DNA from: Anaeramoeba flamelloides
Taxonomy: Eukaryota > Metamonada > Anaeramoebidae
Direction: 5' to 3'
DNA: 64,000 nucleotides
Assembly: GCA_027625915.1 (NCBI GenBank)
Contig: JANTQA010000032.1
Span: 15,392,001-15,456,000 of the forward strand
How positions within the stretch are numbered: position 1 is the stretch's first letter; every line of letters begins with the position of its first letter. The notes under the pieces are model-generated. The model saw nothing but the letters and a program-made list of their open reading frames with translations, made no database searches and was not told the origin of the DNA. This document shows, piece by piece, positions 23,377-34,662 of the stretch. The position numbers and the translations under genes are program-made.

Positions 23377-24034
23377 GTGGAATAAAATTACCTGTCGATC
23401 CTTCAAGACTTTCGATAAGAGCGGTTTCTTCACCGCAAACATAAGCACCAGCACCAGGGTGAACGTGGATATCAAAATCATAGCCAGAACCGCATGCGTT
23501 TTTACCAATCAGGTTCTGTTCGTAGGCTTCATTAATTGCCTTTTGCAGACTTTTAATTTCTTTTTTAAATTCGCCTCTTACATAAATGTATGAGGACTTG
23601 GCGCCCATTGCAAATCCAGACAAAAGACAGCCTTCAACCAATTTTTGTGGATCGTTCAATAAGATTTGGCGATCTTTGCAGGTTCCTGGTTCTCCTTCGT
23701 CTGCATTGATAACAAGATAGGATGGTCTTGGATCGTTTTTTGGCATGAAGGACCATTTTAAGCCAGTTGGGAAGCCTGCTCCACCTCTTCCCCTAATTCC
23801 AGATTTTTTGATTTCGTTGATAATCCATTCCTTGCCTTTTGACATGATGCTTTTGGTTTGTTGCCAGTCTCCTCTTTTCATTGCACCTGTTACAGAGGAG
23901 TCATATTCACCATATAAATTGGTGAAAATCCTATTGCGATCCTCTAATCCCCCATAAAACCGTTTTGGAAGAGTAAGAAAAGCTGAAGAGAATGGGTACC
24001 TTTTAAGTGGTTGCTTTAAAAATGTGGAAAGCAT
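20174..24034 (-). CDS. NDUFV1: NADH dehydrogenase flavoprotein 1 (51 kDa)
   Basis: This is the complex I subunit that binds FMN and the N3 4Fe-4S cluster and oxidises NADH, in the mitochondrion or a related organelle. Exon 1 is 24034-23392 and exon 2 is 20871-20174. Donor GTAATT and acceptor AAAAAG join in phase 1 ([13 protein letters not shown]), giving 446 residues, close to the usual length of about 460. An Arg/Lys/Ser/Phe-rich start (residues 1-27, ending KRFYGG) looks like an organelle targeting peptide. Visible motifs are [10 protein letters not shown] (82-91), [13 protein letters not shown] (110-122), [19 protein letters not shown] (194-212), the cluster motif [11 protein letters not shown] (372-382, Cys 373, 376, 379) and the fourth Cys at 419. 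All Trp codons I checked are TGG. The gene looks intact and is less AT-rich than its surroundings. Confidence 0.97.
21255..21302. repeat. Short direct repeat
   Basis: The word ATTTGGTACACCCATTTC occurs twice in tandem within about 45 bp and begins to decay on the right. It is in the NDUFV1 intron, left of the family C element. Confidence 0.7.
21399..22166. mobile_element. Family C element, copy 2
   Basis: Matches 18483-19229 along its length in the same orientation, sharing TCTACCAAGGAGAAG, GTTGATCTCATCAAT, AAATCTGCATTT and ATTACAACATACTTTGG. It is more diverged at both ends. It lies within the NDUFV1 intron. Confidence 0.8.
22367..22748. mobile_element. Family E long palindrome (MITE)
   Basis: A 382 bp inverted repeat. 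The left arm begins CAGTCATTTTTAAAAAGTGA and continues through ACAGTTTTTTATGGCAGTC. The right arm is nearly its exact complement and ends CATTTTT-type sequence and TA. TA flanks both sides. The CAGTCA start resembles family D, so a related transposase may have moved both. Confidence 0.9.
23338..23374. repeat. 37 bp poly-A tract
   Basis: An uninterrupted A run (poly-T on the NDUFV1 sense strand) starting 18 bp from the 5' splice site of the NDUFV1 intron. Confidence 0.95.
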
Positions 24035-24479
24035 TTTGAAGAAAAATTCGAAAAATAAAAAAATGTAATTCGATTCTCTGTGTAAATTTATTTCTATTTT
24101 TTGAGGTTTCTAAGCAAAAGTAGAAAATTCAAGAACATTACTAATACAAGTCATATTGGGGATGTATATCGTTTGATAAAGCCACAGTCAATTGAAAAAA
24201 AAAAAGCAAAAGATTTTTTGTGGTTTGAAAGAGTTTATGGAAATCATCAATAAATTACCTTTAGTACAAACGATAACAGTGTAAGTACAATCAACTTTGG
24301 GTCATCAAGTTACACAAAAAGTATTTTCGATAAATTAGAATATTGTATTTTATTTAAAGAAAAATCAATCATTCTGGACAGTAAGTTAAGGGGCTAAATG
24401 AATTTTCAAACAGAATTTTATTAAAGAACTAGTACCCCCCGAGACTAATCTCAGATGATATTAGACTTTGCTTTTGTTG
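24035..24479. other. 5' flank of NDUFV1
   Basis: About 440 bp upstream of the NDUFV1 start. It has A/T runs and no other gene. A promoter is expected here, but no motif could be assigned. Confidence 0.45.
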
Positions 24480-24970
24480 AATATGAACAAAAAATTTTGA
24501 AATATCAATTATTTTGTATTATTTATATTTTAAAGAATAAACAAGAATTCAATCAGATAATACACATCATAGAATTGTTGATACCCGTCTGAAATAAAAC
24601 TAATTAATCAATAGAAACTTTGTTTCAATCAAAGGGGAATCTAAAACACCCGACATTTTTTTTAAATATCAATTATTTTATATAACTGGCCTCTGAATAA
24701 CAAAAAAGATTAATAATACCCAGGCTAGTGGATAGCGGGCATCTTCATGATATAAATATGAATCAATCAACATATTTTGTTCAAATGAAAAATTACATTT
24801 TCTTAAAAATAGAAAAACTCAAAATTCTAAGCGCCCTTCTTGAGATAAATCATAATATTCTTTTTGATATTCAATTGGAAATCATTATAAATTCGAATGA
24901 ATATTTTTGTGAGAAGATGGTTATTTTGAACCAACCATATCCCCACCAAAATGGTATATTTACTCTACGA
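24480..24970. mobile_element. Family B repeat, copy 1 (diverged)
   Basis: Contains the head sequence AAATATCAATTATTTT followed by AATACACATCATAGAATTGTT, matching the copies at 42.1 and 45.8 kb. The head is present twice (near 24498 and 24665). The open frame at 24728-25006 falls in the repeat and is probably not a gene, although it is 92 codons long. Confidence 0.55.
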
Positions 24971-25006
24971 TTTAACACAAATTTGATATTGAAAGTAAAA
25001 AAATAA

Positions 25007-26051
25007 TTGAATCAAATTTAAAAGTAATTTCGAAAGTAAACAAAATTTTCAAAAACATAAAAATGTGATTTCATTTTTTTATTTTGAAAGTTAAATAATT
25101 ATTTCTGGTACACAAGTTTAAACACAATATCTTTATTTTTGGATTTTTTTTTTGATAAAAATTGATTTTTAGAAAAAACTATGTATATCATATCCTATTT
25201 GAGGTCTGGGATAAAATTTTTGTTTAGAAAGGGTATTTTGAGGAGGTGCAATTATATTGAATTACAGAAAAATTTAATACAAACATTTATTTTACATTTA
25301 ATTTTTATTATTTTTCCAAAATCTAAACTAAAATTTAGTTTATGGATGTAATTAACGATCGCGGGCACAGAAACCGGAAAAAAAATATGTTTTAGGTGAA
25401 AGAACGCCTTATTTGAGTTCTTTGATGATCGGTCCTTAAGTTGATATCAATTTTAATAGTGGTCCAAAAAGGAAATTTTTGACAATTTAATTTTTTTTTT
25501 ATTTCAGATATCCAAATTTAAGAGTTTAGGGCATGGATATTAGAAGGCAATTAGTACAAAAAATGTGATTTATGTGTTTTACAATAGAAATTTTTAATTT
25601 AAGTTTGGTTTTATTGGGAGCTTGTAAAAAAAAGTTTTTTTTTATTGGTGATTAGGTGAAAGGGAAATTAATATTTGTATTGACAACCAAAAATCAAAAT
25701 TCCTTTTTTAAATACAAAAGAATTTATTATTATTCCAATCTTCAATTTCAATTTCAGTATAAAAAAAAATATCATTCACTTTTTGTGCCACAGTTACAAT
25801 TTTAAACTAATTAAGTTATCGATCAGCGAGGAAATAAAATACTAGAGACCCACACCAATATATAGATATATTTTTTCATATTCCAGGGGTTGTAAACCTT
25901 AAAACAGTTAACTCAATTTTAAAAATATAATTTCTCTAATTTGGAGATAATTTTGATTGTTTCAAAATAGTTCTATTATTTTTTTTTTGTTATTTTTTTT
26001 TTACATTTTCGACTTAATCTATTCTATTACTTAAACAATTCGATTTAATTA
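25007..26051. other. Gene-free AT-rich stretch
   Basis: About 1 kb with no supported gene. A short patch near 25355-25440 (GATCGCGGGCACAG and following) is less AT-rich than its surroundings, but no feature could be assigned. Confidence 0.5.
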
Positions 26052-26246
26052 CAGTCAGTTCCACTTTTAAGGCACAAACTTGCTACGAAATTTAAAGCAC
26101 AAAAAAATCTCAAATTAAGGCACAAAATTTGGATTTTTTTTTTAGAATTTATTTTTACTAGAATTTGTATTTTGTGCTTTAATTTGAGATTTTTTTTGTG
26201 CCTTAAATTCCGTAGCAAGTTTGTGCATTAAACGTGGAACTGGCTG
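26052..26246. mobile_element. Family D palindromic MITE, copy 2
   Basis: A 195 bp inverted repeat starting CAGTCAGTTCCACTTTTAAG and ending with the near complement, flanked by TA. It is closely related to copies at 2.2, 34.1, 34.5 and 53.0 kb. Confidence 0.9.
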
Positions 26247-26285
26247 TAATAAAAAAAACGTTTTAATTAAAAGGGTAGTAAATCA

Positions 26286-26841
26286 TAAAACCTGGCTACC
26301 CAAAGGTTCCCAGCCAAAAAATGAAAAATACATTTTATTTTTTTAAGAATCAATCAACATTAGATTGTTTGGAAATAAGAGAAATAATAAACTTTATATG
26401 ATATTTGATATTCATAAAATAAATACTTTTAAAAAAAATCTAATCTTTAAAAAATATAATCATAAAATACGATTGAGTCACTTTTCATTGAAGTGTCTCT
26501 GACAAATTTACATCATTTCTTTGGAAAATTAAACTTTTTGACAATATGATTTGTAAAAGTATGAATTTCAAAATCAAATTACAACACCTCACTTTTTTTT
26601 ACTGTTAATTTGAAGTTTCAATAAAAGATTTTTTTTCAAATTAATTTTTCAAAAATAAAATAAAAAAAAAAAAGAAAAAAAAAAAAAAAAAAAAACAAAA
26701 AAAAAAAAAATTGACTAAAATAGAAAAAATAATCAGATCTAAAAAATTAAAATATATTTTGACAACAATAATGAATTAAATTCATAAATTATGTTCTATT
26801 TCTCCAAAAAAAAATTGGTCACATTTGACAGAAAAAGAGTT
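26286..26841. mobile_element. Family A MITE, copy 1
   Basis: A roughly 556 bp element matching 32003-32557. The right end is the complement of AACTCTTTTTCTGTCAAATG, and the left end is more diverged. Shared internal blocks are TTAGATTGTTTGGAAATA, GAAATAATAAACTT and an A-rich region after TTTTTCAAA. The terminal word is shared with families G and N. Confidence 0.7.
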
Positions 26842-27893
26842 TAGGCAACCACATATAAATAGAAAAACTCAAATAAAATTTACTACTTTTCTATAATGTA
26901 AGATCCGACAATAACTTTTAATAGAATTCCAATAAATTTACCAATACTTTGTTTTGGCTGTTTCTCTCGAAAATTTTTCACTCAATATTTGTTTATTTTG
27001 ATTGCTAATTATTTTTAATTCTCAATTTCACAAAAGATTTTCAAAGATATAAAACTAAGACAAATCAATAATTCTAATAATAAAAAATAATAGATATAAT
27101 CAAATAACTGATTTGAAGAAAGAATTTTGTTATTTATACTCTTGGTGTTTGAAAAAGAATATTGCCTAATCTTTTAAATTTCAAGAATTTTATAAATATT
27201 ACTGAACAAAATAAATGATCAATTCATTTTAGATCTTCAAGTATTTATTATTTGCTTTAATTTTATTGTATTTTAAAAAAAAAGATTAAAGTTTTAGGGT
27301 TATTTATTCATACAAACTCTCAGAATTTACTAAAAATGAGATTTCGTAAAATCAAAATAAAAATGTTTTTGCAAAATTTTCTTTTTAAAATTTTTGAAAT
27401 CCAAAAATCTAAACAAAAAAAGATCACGGTTCTTTTAACTGAAAATTTAATTTGAAAAAAATGAACTTCTTTTAAAAAAAGATAATTCATTCAATAGAGC
27501 TGATTAATTTTGTTTCCATGGTTTAATTAAACACTTGTGTAAACCTGTATCCTATTGTGTATTTTTTTTTTTTTTTGGATGGGGGTTAAATACGAGTTTC
27601 CAGTTCCTTATACTTTTGTGTTGATTAAAGATTCAATGAAAAAGATCCAATAGCCTTTTTACGCTAAAAAGATCAAACAAACAAAATTCCTTTATAAAAT
27701 TATTTTTTTTTTTTGATCTACTCTTTTATATTTTCACATTTGACACACAGTAAAAAAGATAAAAAGAAAATATGATTTTAATACTATTGTTTCATTACTA
27801 CAAGTCAAATTCAAAAAATTTTGACAATGGTGATCTTAACCAAAAGTAAATGAACAAATTAATTCTCAAAATTACAATGTGTAAATAAAAATA
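26842..27893. other. AT-rich gene-free stretch
   Basis: About 1 kb with no supported gene or repeat. Confidence 0.5.
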
Positions 27894-28400
27894 AACCTGT
27901 CCAAGTTTTTTTCTATTAATTGGAAATCCTTTTTACAAAATAATGAGTCATTCGATTTAAGAATATTCTCTGGTGGTATTGTTGTTGATGGCTTTATTTT
28001 CAAAATCTTGAGATCTAATAAATTTGTTGAAAAAATTAAGCTTGTTGCTTCTCAATTAAAGAGACGAGTGGGAATTTCCAAAGCTCGTGCTTGAAAAGTA
28101 ATACACCCAATCAATTTGACTGACTGTGATTAGTCAATTAATTATGGAATATTATTTCTCAAATATTTTATTAATGAATAAAAAACCCTTGAGCTTGATG
28201 AAATGGATTGGAAATCAAGAACCATATAATTTAGTGCAACTTTCTGTCTTTTTGATCTTGAAGAAAAATAAGTAATGTTGGCAATTTTATTCGAACAATA
28301 AAAAAATTGATTTGTCAACATGAAAAATATCTTCCAAACAATTTCTCCAGTTGTGTTGATGTGGGCTTTTCAAACACTTTTTTTTTTTTTCGTTTTTGAT
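27894..28400 (+). pseudogene. Coding-like relics upstream of the cyclin
   Basis: Two open stretches read like protein. At 27894-28094 there is FFSINWKSFLQNNESFDLRI, then GGIVVDGFIFKILRSNKF, ending VGISKARA and a stop. At about 28262-28385 there is SNVGNFIRTIKKLICQHEKY, then LPNNFSSCVDVGF. The first could be a diverged BTB-like fold, but no diagnostic motif is visible. No exon joins to the cyclin in a convincing way. These may be exons of a separate gene or a decayed one. Confidence 0.4.
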
Positions 28401-29062
28401 CTCTCAAATTAGTTAATATTAAAACGAAAATTTTTAAAAATCACTTTTAGTTGAAAAGTAAATCGAAAAATCACTAATTTTTTACTTTTCTGGTCAAAAA
28501 TGTTTTATTCGAAAGAACATTGGTGTGCTAGGAAAGAGGTATTAAATACTATATGAGAATTTGCCATTTCCTAAACTTTCACAAGAAAAATAAATCGAAA
28601 ATCAGTTTAGGCAAAACCTCAACAAAATAACATTAAGATGAAATCGAAAAACATGAGTGAAACTAAAAGAAACTCTTCTTATTCATCAACATAAAAATTC
28701 TTTAATTTCCTTAAAATAAATAATCACTCAAATTTGGAAAATTCGAAAATTAAAAAGCTAATTGGTTTTGAGAAAAGTCTTATTATTGCCACTTTTGAAG
28801 TTGATTTCAGAAATAATTGGAGGAAGAAATTTCAACTTGAAAAATAAAAAAATTGACTATTAACGAATTTATCCTTTTTCAAAATCCACGAAACAATGTC
28901 TATTTTGATATGCGATTCTATTCAAAAACAATCAAAAATTTCTTCATTTGCTTTCTTAAAAATAAAATTTATTTTTTCATTACTTTTTGTTCTCTTTTAA
29001 AAAAAATCAATCATTTAACTTTGGGTTAATTGGCAGAAACAGAAACGAAAATCCAACTCCTA

Positions 29063-29743
29063 ATGATTAGTGGGCGAATTTTCAAATTGGTTGATCAAAT
29101 TGACAGATCTTTCTTGATCGAATATTTCGATTCAAACTTCTGTAACCATTTTGATCAAAACAATGAAACACTAGGCTTGATAAACAAAATGCTTTGCGAT
29201 CCCGCATTGGAAAACCAAATTATTCTCACGTGCTTCTATTATCTTGAGAAAATATATGTGCTTTATGAAATCGACATTCGATCTCTTCAAATAGATTCCT
29301 TGTTGTATTCTGTTCTCACTTGCCTCATTTTGTCAACAAAATATTTGATGGACAAGGCATGGTACAATCAGGAATGGTGCAAGCTATATTCTGTTTCGCT
29401 TGAAACCGTGAACGAATGGGAACTAGACTTTCTTGACAAATTGGACTTTAATTTAAATTTGGGCGAGGAATATCTGGTGTATGTCCAAGAAATGCTGAAG
29501 TGCACCCAGGATCTGACATTCCAAAGCGAAATGACTGAGGTGAAAAAAATTGACAATTACGAAAGGCTCCAGGAATCAGGATCGTTGGTTCCTCAGCAAT
29601 ACACAGAAACAAAAAGCGAGAACAACACTCCACAAATTACTTCGGACTTACCTTCGTTGTCAAACGAAATGCTTGAAATCAGATTTGAATTTTCGAAACA
29701 AGACAAGAACTACATGATCCCAAACACAAACCAATTCTTATGA
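29063..29743 (+). CDS. Cyclin-box protein (PHO80 / cyclin-P-like)
   Basis: A single exon of 226 residues from the ATG at 29063. The open frame extends upstream to 29030, where TTGGCAG could be an acceptor for an upstream exon, so the true N terminus is uncertain. The cyclin box covers about residues 45-135: YYLEKIYVLYEIDIRSL, then SVLTCLILSTKYLMDKAWYN, then LETVNEWELDFLDKLDFNL. That order (buried LxSLLLATK-type helix, D-K-W/Y, then an acidic helix ending in LDF-L) is typical of small PHO80-like cyclins, which pair with a CDK of the Pho85/CDK5 type. The Ser/Thr-rich C-terminal tail is unlike a second cyclin fold. Codon use is less AT-rich than the long split gene. The stop is TGA. Confidence 0.8.
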   Translation: MISGRIFKLVDQIDRSFLIEYFDSNFCNHFDQNNETLGLINKMLCDPALENQIILTCFYYLEKIYVLYEIDIRSLQIDSLLYSVLTCLILSTKYLMDKAWYNQEWCKLYSVSLETVNEWELDFLDKLDFNLNLGEEYLVYVQEMLKCTQDLTFQSEMTEVKKIDNYERLQESGSLVPQQYTETKSENNTPQITSDLPSLSNEMLEIRFEFSKQDKNYMIPNTNQFL

Positions 29744-30224
29744 TCCACTACACCACACTACACTACTTGATTTTTCTTTTTTTTTTTTTTTTTTTGGATC
29801 TCTATAAAAAATTATTGTGTGTAGAATCACCCTTTTTCCACATCTACTACAGTATAAAAAGACCAAGAAATAAATATCAATAAAAAAAGAAACACTGCCA
29901 AGATTGCAAATAAGAGGAACCAAACATAATTTGTTTCATAAAAATATTCTTTTATGGGATTTTAATTTGAATTGATTTTGTTTTTTTTTTTAAGATAAAA
30001 ACAAAAAAACAAGTCGATTTATTTTTCGTGTTTTGGAATAATAATACAAAAAAAAAACTCACAAACTGAATATTTTAAGTGGGTTTAAAATTAACCAAAC
30101 ACCTTGAAGAGAGATAATAAAATAGTTTTTAATAAAAAAAAATTAATAGTTTTATTTTTGTTATTTTTTTTTTTTTTTTTTTTTAATTTTAATCATTAAT
30201 GGAATCCTTCTTTCACTTCAACAG
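29744..30224. other. 3' flank of the cyclin gene
   Basis: A short CACTAC-rich stretch at 29746-29768 and a T-run follow the stop, then AT-rich sequence. No other gene is supported. Confidence 0.5.
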
Positions 30225-30362
30225 TACCAAGAATTAAAATACGCGATGGACGATATTATGCACTGGCTTAATAGTCATGGAGAAGTTCAAAAAATTAAGA
30301 TCTACTCAAAAACCCAGCAAAGAAATTTTTTTTCCTTTTTTTTTGAACAAGTGAATTATTAA
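30225..30362 (+). pseudogene. Coding-like relic, possibly an RRM piece
   Basis: After a TTCAACAG acceptor-like site the frame reads YQELKYAMDDIMHWLNSHGE, then VQKIKIYSKTQQRN, before a T-rich stretch and a TAA. The helix followed by a GEV-x-K-I-x-I strand resembles the start of an RNA recognition motif. No RNP1 segment follows intact. A 12 bp inverted repeat (ACTGGCTTAATA, about 30262 and 30356) overlaps it. Not assigned with confidence. Confidence 0.3.
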
Positions 30363-30924
30363 GCCAGTAGGTTCATTTTACTTATTTTGTGTACCCCATT
30401 TTCTGGCAATACAATCATCAAAACCATTTATTTTGCAAAATAAATGGATTCCCAATAAATAATAAGGGGGTATATCTTCTAGTATAAATTATTTTCAAAC
30501 CAATTAAAAAAATGGAAATCAAAATATCTATAAAAGTAATCAAGATGAAAAAAAAAAAGTTTTTTCTGGATATTATATTTAATATTTCAGACGATCTCTG
30601 TGTCTTCACCTCGTTTTATTTTTAATTCTGAATTTAAAAAAAACTTTTATTTGGTGACATTTTGAACTAACCAAATTACAATGAATTCAAAAAGTCTTTT
30701 CGAACAGATTGATTTTAAGGATTATTCGAATTTTATGGTTAGTGAATACTATTTTTCCAACAAGTAACATGTTTATAGACTTAAAAGAAATATGATCTCA
30801 GGGATCTTGCGAACTTGAAAAATTTAGGTTTTTTTTTGGAAAATTTTGGGTTGGAAATAAAAATTTCCCTTCAACAAATCCAAATTATTCTCACCAAATT
30901 TTGAACAAAAAAATTTCATTCGGA
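30363..30924. other. AT-rich gene-free stretch
   Basis: No supported gene or repeat in this stretch. Confidence 0.45.
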
Positions 30925-31010
30925 AAATGCCACTCCACTTTATTTTCAAGTATGTTAGAGTGTAGCGATAGAGTATAAATATACTTGAAAAGAAAGTGGA
31001 GCGTCATTTT
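30925..31010. repeat. 86 bp hairpin
   Basis: Arms AATGCCACTCCACTTT and AAAGTGGAGCGTCATT continue inward through TTTTCAAGTA and TACTTGAAAA, with a loop of about 30 bp. Two mismatches were seen over 27 bp. No partner copy was found in the window. Confidence 0.8.
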
Positions 31011-31354
31011 TAAAAATATCAAAAAAAATAGCTTTTTAGTTTTGCCTTGTTTTGTTCTGGAAATTCAAAAAGTTTTCCGATCAAAAAATGATTAACAAGC
31101 AAAATCTTAAAAAACCAAAAATTGCAATAATTGCAATATTTTGACTTTTCCTCAATTCAATGTCTTTTAAAGCCTTTTTTTCTGTTTATAGTATTGTATA
31201 TCAACTCCCACAGAGCATAAAATTCTAATAGTCCTTAATTCAAATTTTCCTTTAATTTATCTAATTCAAAGTAAGCTAAAAAAATAAGATTAATTTTACA
31301 TTTTAAGGGACAGTCTTCGACAAAAACAAGTCAATTTTTTAAAATATGTTATTG

Positions 31355-31800
31355 GTGGTATTCTCTACTTACAAATTTTGTATATGTCAAGTGTCAAAAA
31401 ATTCTGATCGACTAAGAAAGCCATAAAAGAATCATAGTACAGTGAGATCAATTTTTTTTTTTCCTTTATTTCTGAAAAAGAAAACTATTAAATTCATTTT
31501 ATTTCTCACATTATAACTAGTTTTTATCCCTTTGATCATTATTATACTATAACGAGTCTTTGTTACCAGTAATATTAATATAAATATTTTTTTTCAATTT
31601 TGAGATAAAACTTTTGGTTGACCAAAAAATTGATAGATCCAACCAATTAAAAAATAATTGTATTTTTTTAAGAAGGATAGTTATAACAATTATTTTTTTA
31701 AGTCGTGTAAAAATTTTACTAAGAACTTTTGTTTTTGTATTAAGATTGTAATTCAATTTTTCAAAATACAATTTTCTTGAAGATATTTTGGAATAGAGTT
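31355..31800. mobile_element. Family M repeat, copy 2 (inverted)
   Basis: Reverse complement of 56065-56545, sharing ATATGTCAAGTGTCAAAAAA, TGAGATCAATTTTTTTT, AGTCTTTGTTACCAG and CAATTTTCTTGAAGATATTT. A more diverged copy lies at about 35560-35930. The ends are not defined. Confidence 0.7.
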
Positions 31801-32002
31801 AATTTTATCCTAAAATTCCAAAATCAAATTTTTGGTACCAAAAATGGTTTGAATTGTTATAAGGATTCTTGTGAATAAGACCAAACAATTTTTTAAAAAA
31901 ATTTTTCAAAATTAAAAATTGTTTTGTAATTTTTTTTCATTTTATGAAAATCAGAAAACAACTTTTTCAAAACATTAAAGAGAAATATTTTTTTGCATAA
32001 TA

Positions 32003-32339
32003 AACTCCATTTCACTCAAAGGGGCCCAGTCAAAAATGAAAAAGTCACTTTATTTTTAAGAATCAACCAAACTTAGATTGTTTAGAAATACGAGAAATAA
32101 TAAACTTCTTATAAGAGTCCATGATTATAAATACCCGAACAAACCTAAAATTTCAAAAAAAAAAATTTCAGGTATCATTCATTGGAATGTCTCGTGCAAA
32201 ATTCTCAATTTCTTTAGGAAATTAAAATTGTCGATAATAAGATTTTTTACTTGTAAATGTATGAATTTTAAAAGAACATACAAAACTTAACTTTTCTTAA
32301 TGTTTATTTCGTTTTTCAAACATTTTTTTTTCAAAGTTA

Positions 32340-32397
<58 letters not shown>

Positions 32398-32557
32398 CAA
32401 AAAGCAAAAAACAAAAAAAACAAAATTTTACAAAATGAGAAAAAATGATTTTGATCTAAAAGTTGAAAATTTTAGTTTGATAAGAGTACTGAATTAAACT
32501 CATAGAATGTCTTCCATTTCTTCAATAAAACTGGGCCACTTTGACTGAAAAAGAGTT
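32003..32557. mobile_element. Family A MITE, copy 2
   Basis: A 555 bp element with ends AACTCCATTTCACTCAAAGG and the complement of CTTTGACTGAAAAAGAGTT, both flanked by TA. It is the best-preserved family A copy and holds a 52 bp poly-A tract at 32345-32396. The small open frames inside are not conserved as protein. Confidence 0.85.
32345..32396. repeat. 52 bp poly-A tract
   Basis: An uninterrupted A run within the family A element, at the same relative place where copy 1 is A-rich. Confidence 0.95.
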
Positions 32558-34084
32558 TAGATCTTAATTTAATTGATAAACTGTAGTTAAGCCTCTACCA
32601 AATATTAATTCATTGAATCACCTATACTTCATTTAGTTTTATTGGCTGAGATTTGAATTGGAATATTAATCAAAGAAAAATAAACCTAAATAAAAAATTT
32701 GCTTTCAAAATCAATACTTTCCAACATAAAACCAAAAATTTGTTTTCCCATTTTCAAGAATTAACTTAATTATTAATAAAAATAATAGGTTACTTTTTTT
32801 GTTTTATATTGGAAAGATGAAAATTTTGAATTTCAAAAAAGAGACTCAAATCAATAAATTGTTTAAATGAGGCTAACTCATCCATTACATGAATCGTAAC
32901 ACAAATTACAAAAAAAAAAAAAATTGAAGATCTTGAAAAGATTTCATATAATTTTCAAAAATGACTACTCCCTTATTTTTTTTTCCAGTCTAATATGCTC
33001 AGTTTCATAAAGAAATCGAAAAACACATCTATGTGTTACTTACACTATTCCCATTGGAATAAAATTTAATTTTTAAGATTAGGATCATTTTTTCGAATTT
33101 GGTCTTGTAATATTTTGTTTTGTTTTTTGCAATTTGCTTTTTTTTTTTTTTATTTTAGCTTTTTTCAAATTTATTGATTTTTTTTTATTATTGTCAATTT
33201 GTAAAATAAAATTTTTGGAGACTCCATACCAACCATAATGAAATTAAACCCACTGTAACCCCTTTTAAATTCATACATCCACTATTAAAAAAAAAAAAAA
33301 AAAAACAGATACCAAATATTTTAATTTTACTAAAGAAATTAGGAAAAAATGTTTCAAAAATTCAATGAAAGGGGCAAAAAAAAATTATTTAATATATTTT
33401 GTTTTGATTTTTTTTTGAGATTTATAATGGTCTCTGGTATTTATTTTATGAATATCAATTCTAATGCCAAAGTTTGTTATTTATCTAATTTCCAAATAAT
33501 CATAGTTTGACCAATTCTTAAAAAAAATGTGAAATTTTCATTTTTGGCTGTACACCATTTGAATGAAACACTGTTTGGATCATATATAAGAATTTACTAG
33601 ATATATTCGTATACCTTTAGAAAAATTTAATGAAATAAAATCAAATAAACCAAATTAATTATAAACATCGAGCCCGTTTTTAACAACATACGCACTTTCT
33701 TTTATTTAAACTTATTTTGATTTTTTTTTGATTCAAATAACACCATCGTTTTATTTTCGTGACTACAACAAACCCGAAAAAATAAAAAAAAATATCCAAA
33801 AAGTCTTAAATATTCAATTTTTCTTTCAAAAAGATCATAAATCATCAAGATAATGACTAAAAGAACACTTATGATTTTTTTTCCATTTTTTTATTATATA
33901 CAGAAAAAAACTTAAATATTCCAAGATCATGTAAAAAAGAATTTAAAACCCTTATTATTTTCAACTTACTTTTTAATAGTAAATTGATATTCAAAATAAT
34001 CATTTTTTAACAAAATTAATCAAAACAATATACAAAATAATTATTAGGTTCACTTTCCTTACTTATCTATTTTTCTTAAATATA
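32558..34084. other. AT-rich gene-free stretch
   Basis: About 1.5 kb with no supported gene. Shorter A/T homopolymers are frequent. Confidence 0.5.
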
Positions 34085-34281
34085 CAGTCAGTTCCACTTT
34101 TAAGGCACAAACTTTCAACGAAATTTAAGTCACAAAAAAATCTCAAATTAAGGCATAAAATTTGGAATTCTTTTTTTTACAATTTATTTTTACTAGAATT
34201 TGAATTTTGTACTTTAATTTGAGATTTTTATCGTGCCTTAAATTTCGTTGAAAGTTTGTGCCTTAAAAATGGAACTGACTG
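34085..34281. mobile_element. Family D palindromic MITE, copy 3
   Basis: A 197 bp inverted repeat starting CAGTCAGTTCCACTTTTAAG, flanked by TA on both sides. It lies 185 bp from copy 4. Confidence 0.92.
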
Positions 34282-34466
34282 TAGATGAACATCTTTCAAA
34301 AATAACTCAATAGAGATTTCCAAAAAACTAAAAAAAAAATATTTGTATTATGATTCATTAATAGTTGATTGTTAGATTAGATTATAATTACTCAACTGTT
34401 TTTTTTTAAACTATTCTCATTTTTTATTCTTTTTTCTCAAAAAAAAAAAAAAAAATGAAAATATTA

Positions 34467-34662
34467 CAGTCAATTTCACTTTTAAGGCACAAACTTTCAA
34501 CGAAATTTAAGGCACGATAAAAATCTCAAATTAAAGTACAAAATTCAAATTCTAGTAAAAATAAATTGTAAAAAAAAAATTCCAAATTTTGTGCCTTAAT
34601 TTGAGATTTTTTTGTACCTTAAATTTCGTTGAAAGTTTGTGCCTTAAAAGTGAAACTGACTG
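34467..34662. mobile_element. Family D palindromic MITE, copy 4
   Basis: A 196 bp inverted repeat starting CAGTCAATTTCACTTTTAAG, flanked by TA. Its left arm is closest to the right arm of copy 3, including the CACGATAAAAATCTC variant. The two may have arisen by local hopping or by an inversion between them. Confidence 0.92.

Larger units (their letters stand above)
20872..23391 (-). other. NDUFV1 intron with two repeat elements
   Basis: A 2.5 kb intron. It contains the second family C element (21399-22166), the family E palindrome (22367-22748) and a 37 bp poly-A tract (23338-23374, plus strand) directly behind the 5' splice site. The open frames inside do not resemble protein. Confidence 0.9.

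Noticed and set aside
23745-23957. Plus-strand frame across NDUFV1 exon 1
   Set aside because: Antisense shadow of a confidently identified exon.
24728-25006. A 92-codon open frame
   Set aside because: It overlaps a family B repeat and is not conserved as protein in the other copies.
29368-29633. Minus-strand frames across the cyclin gene
   Set aside because: Antisense shadows; the plus-strand cyclin box explains the open sequence.
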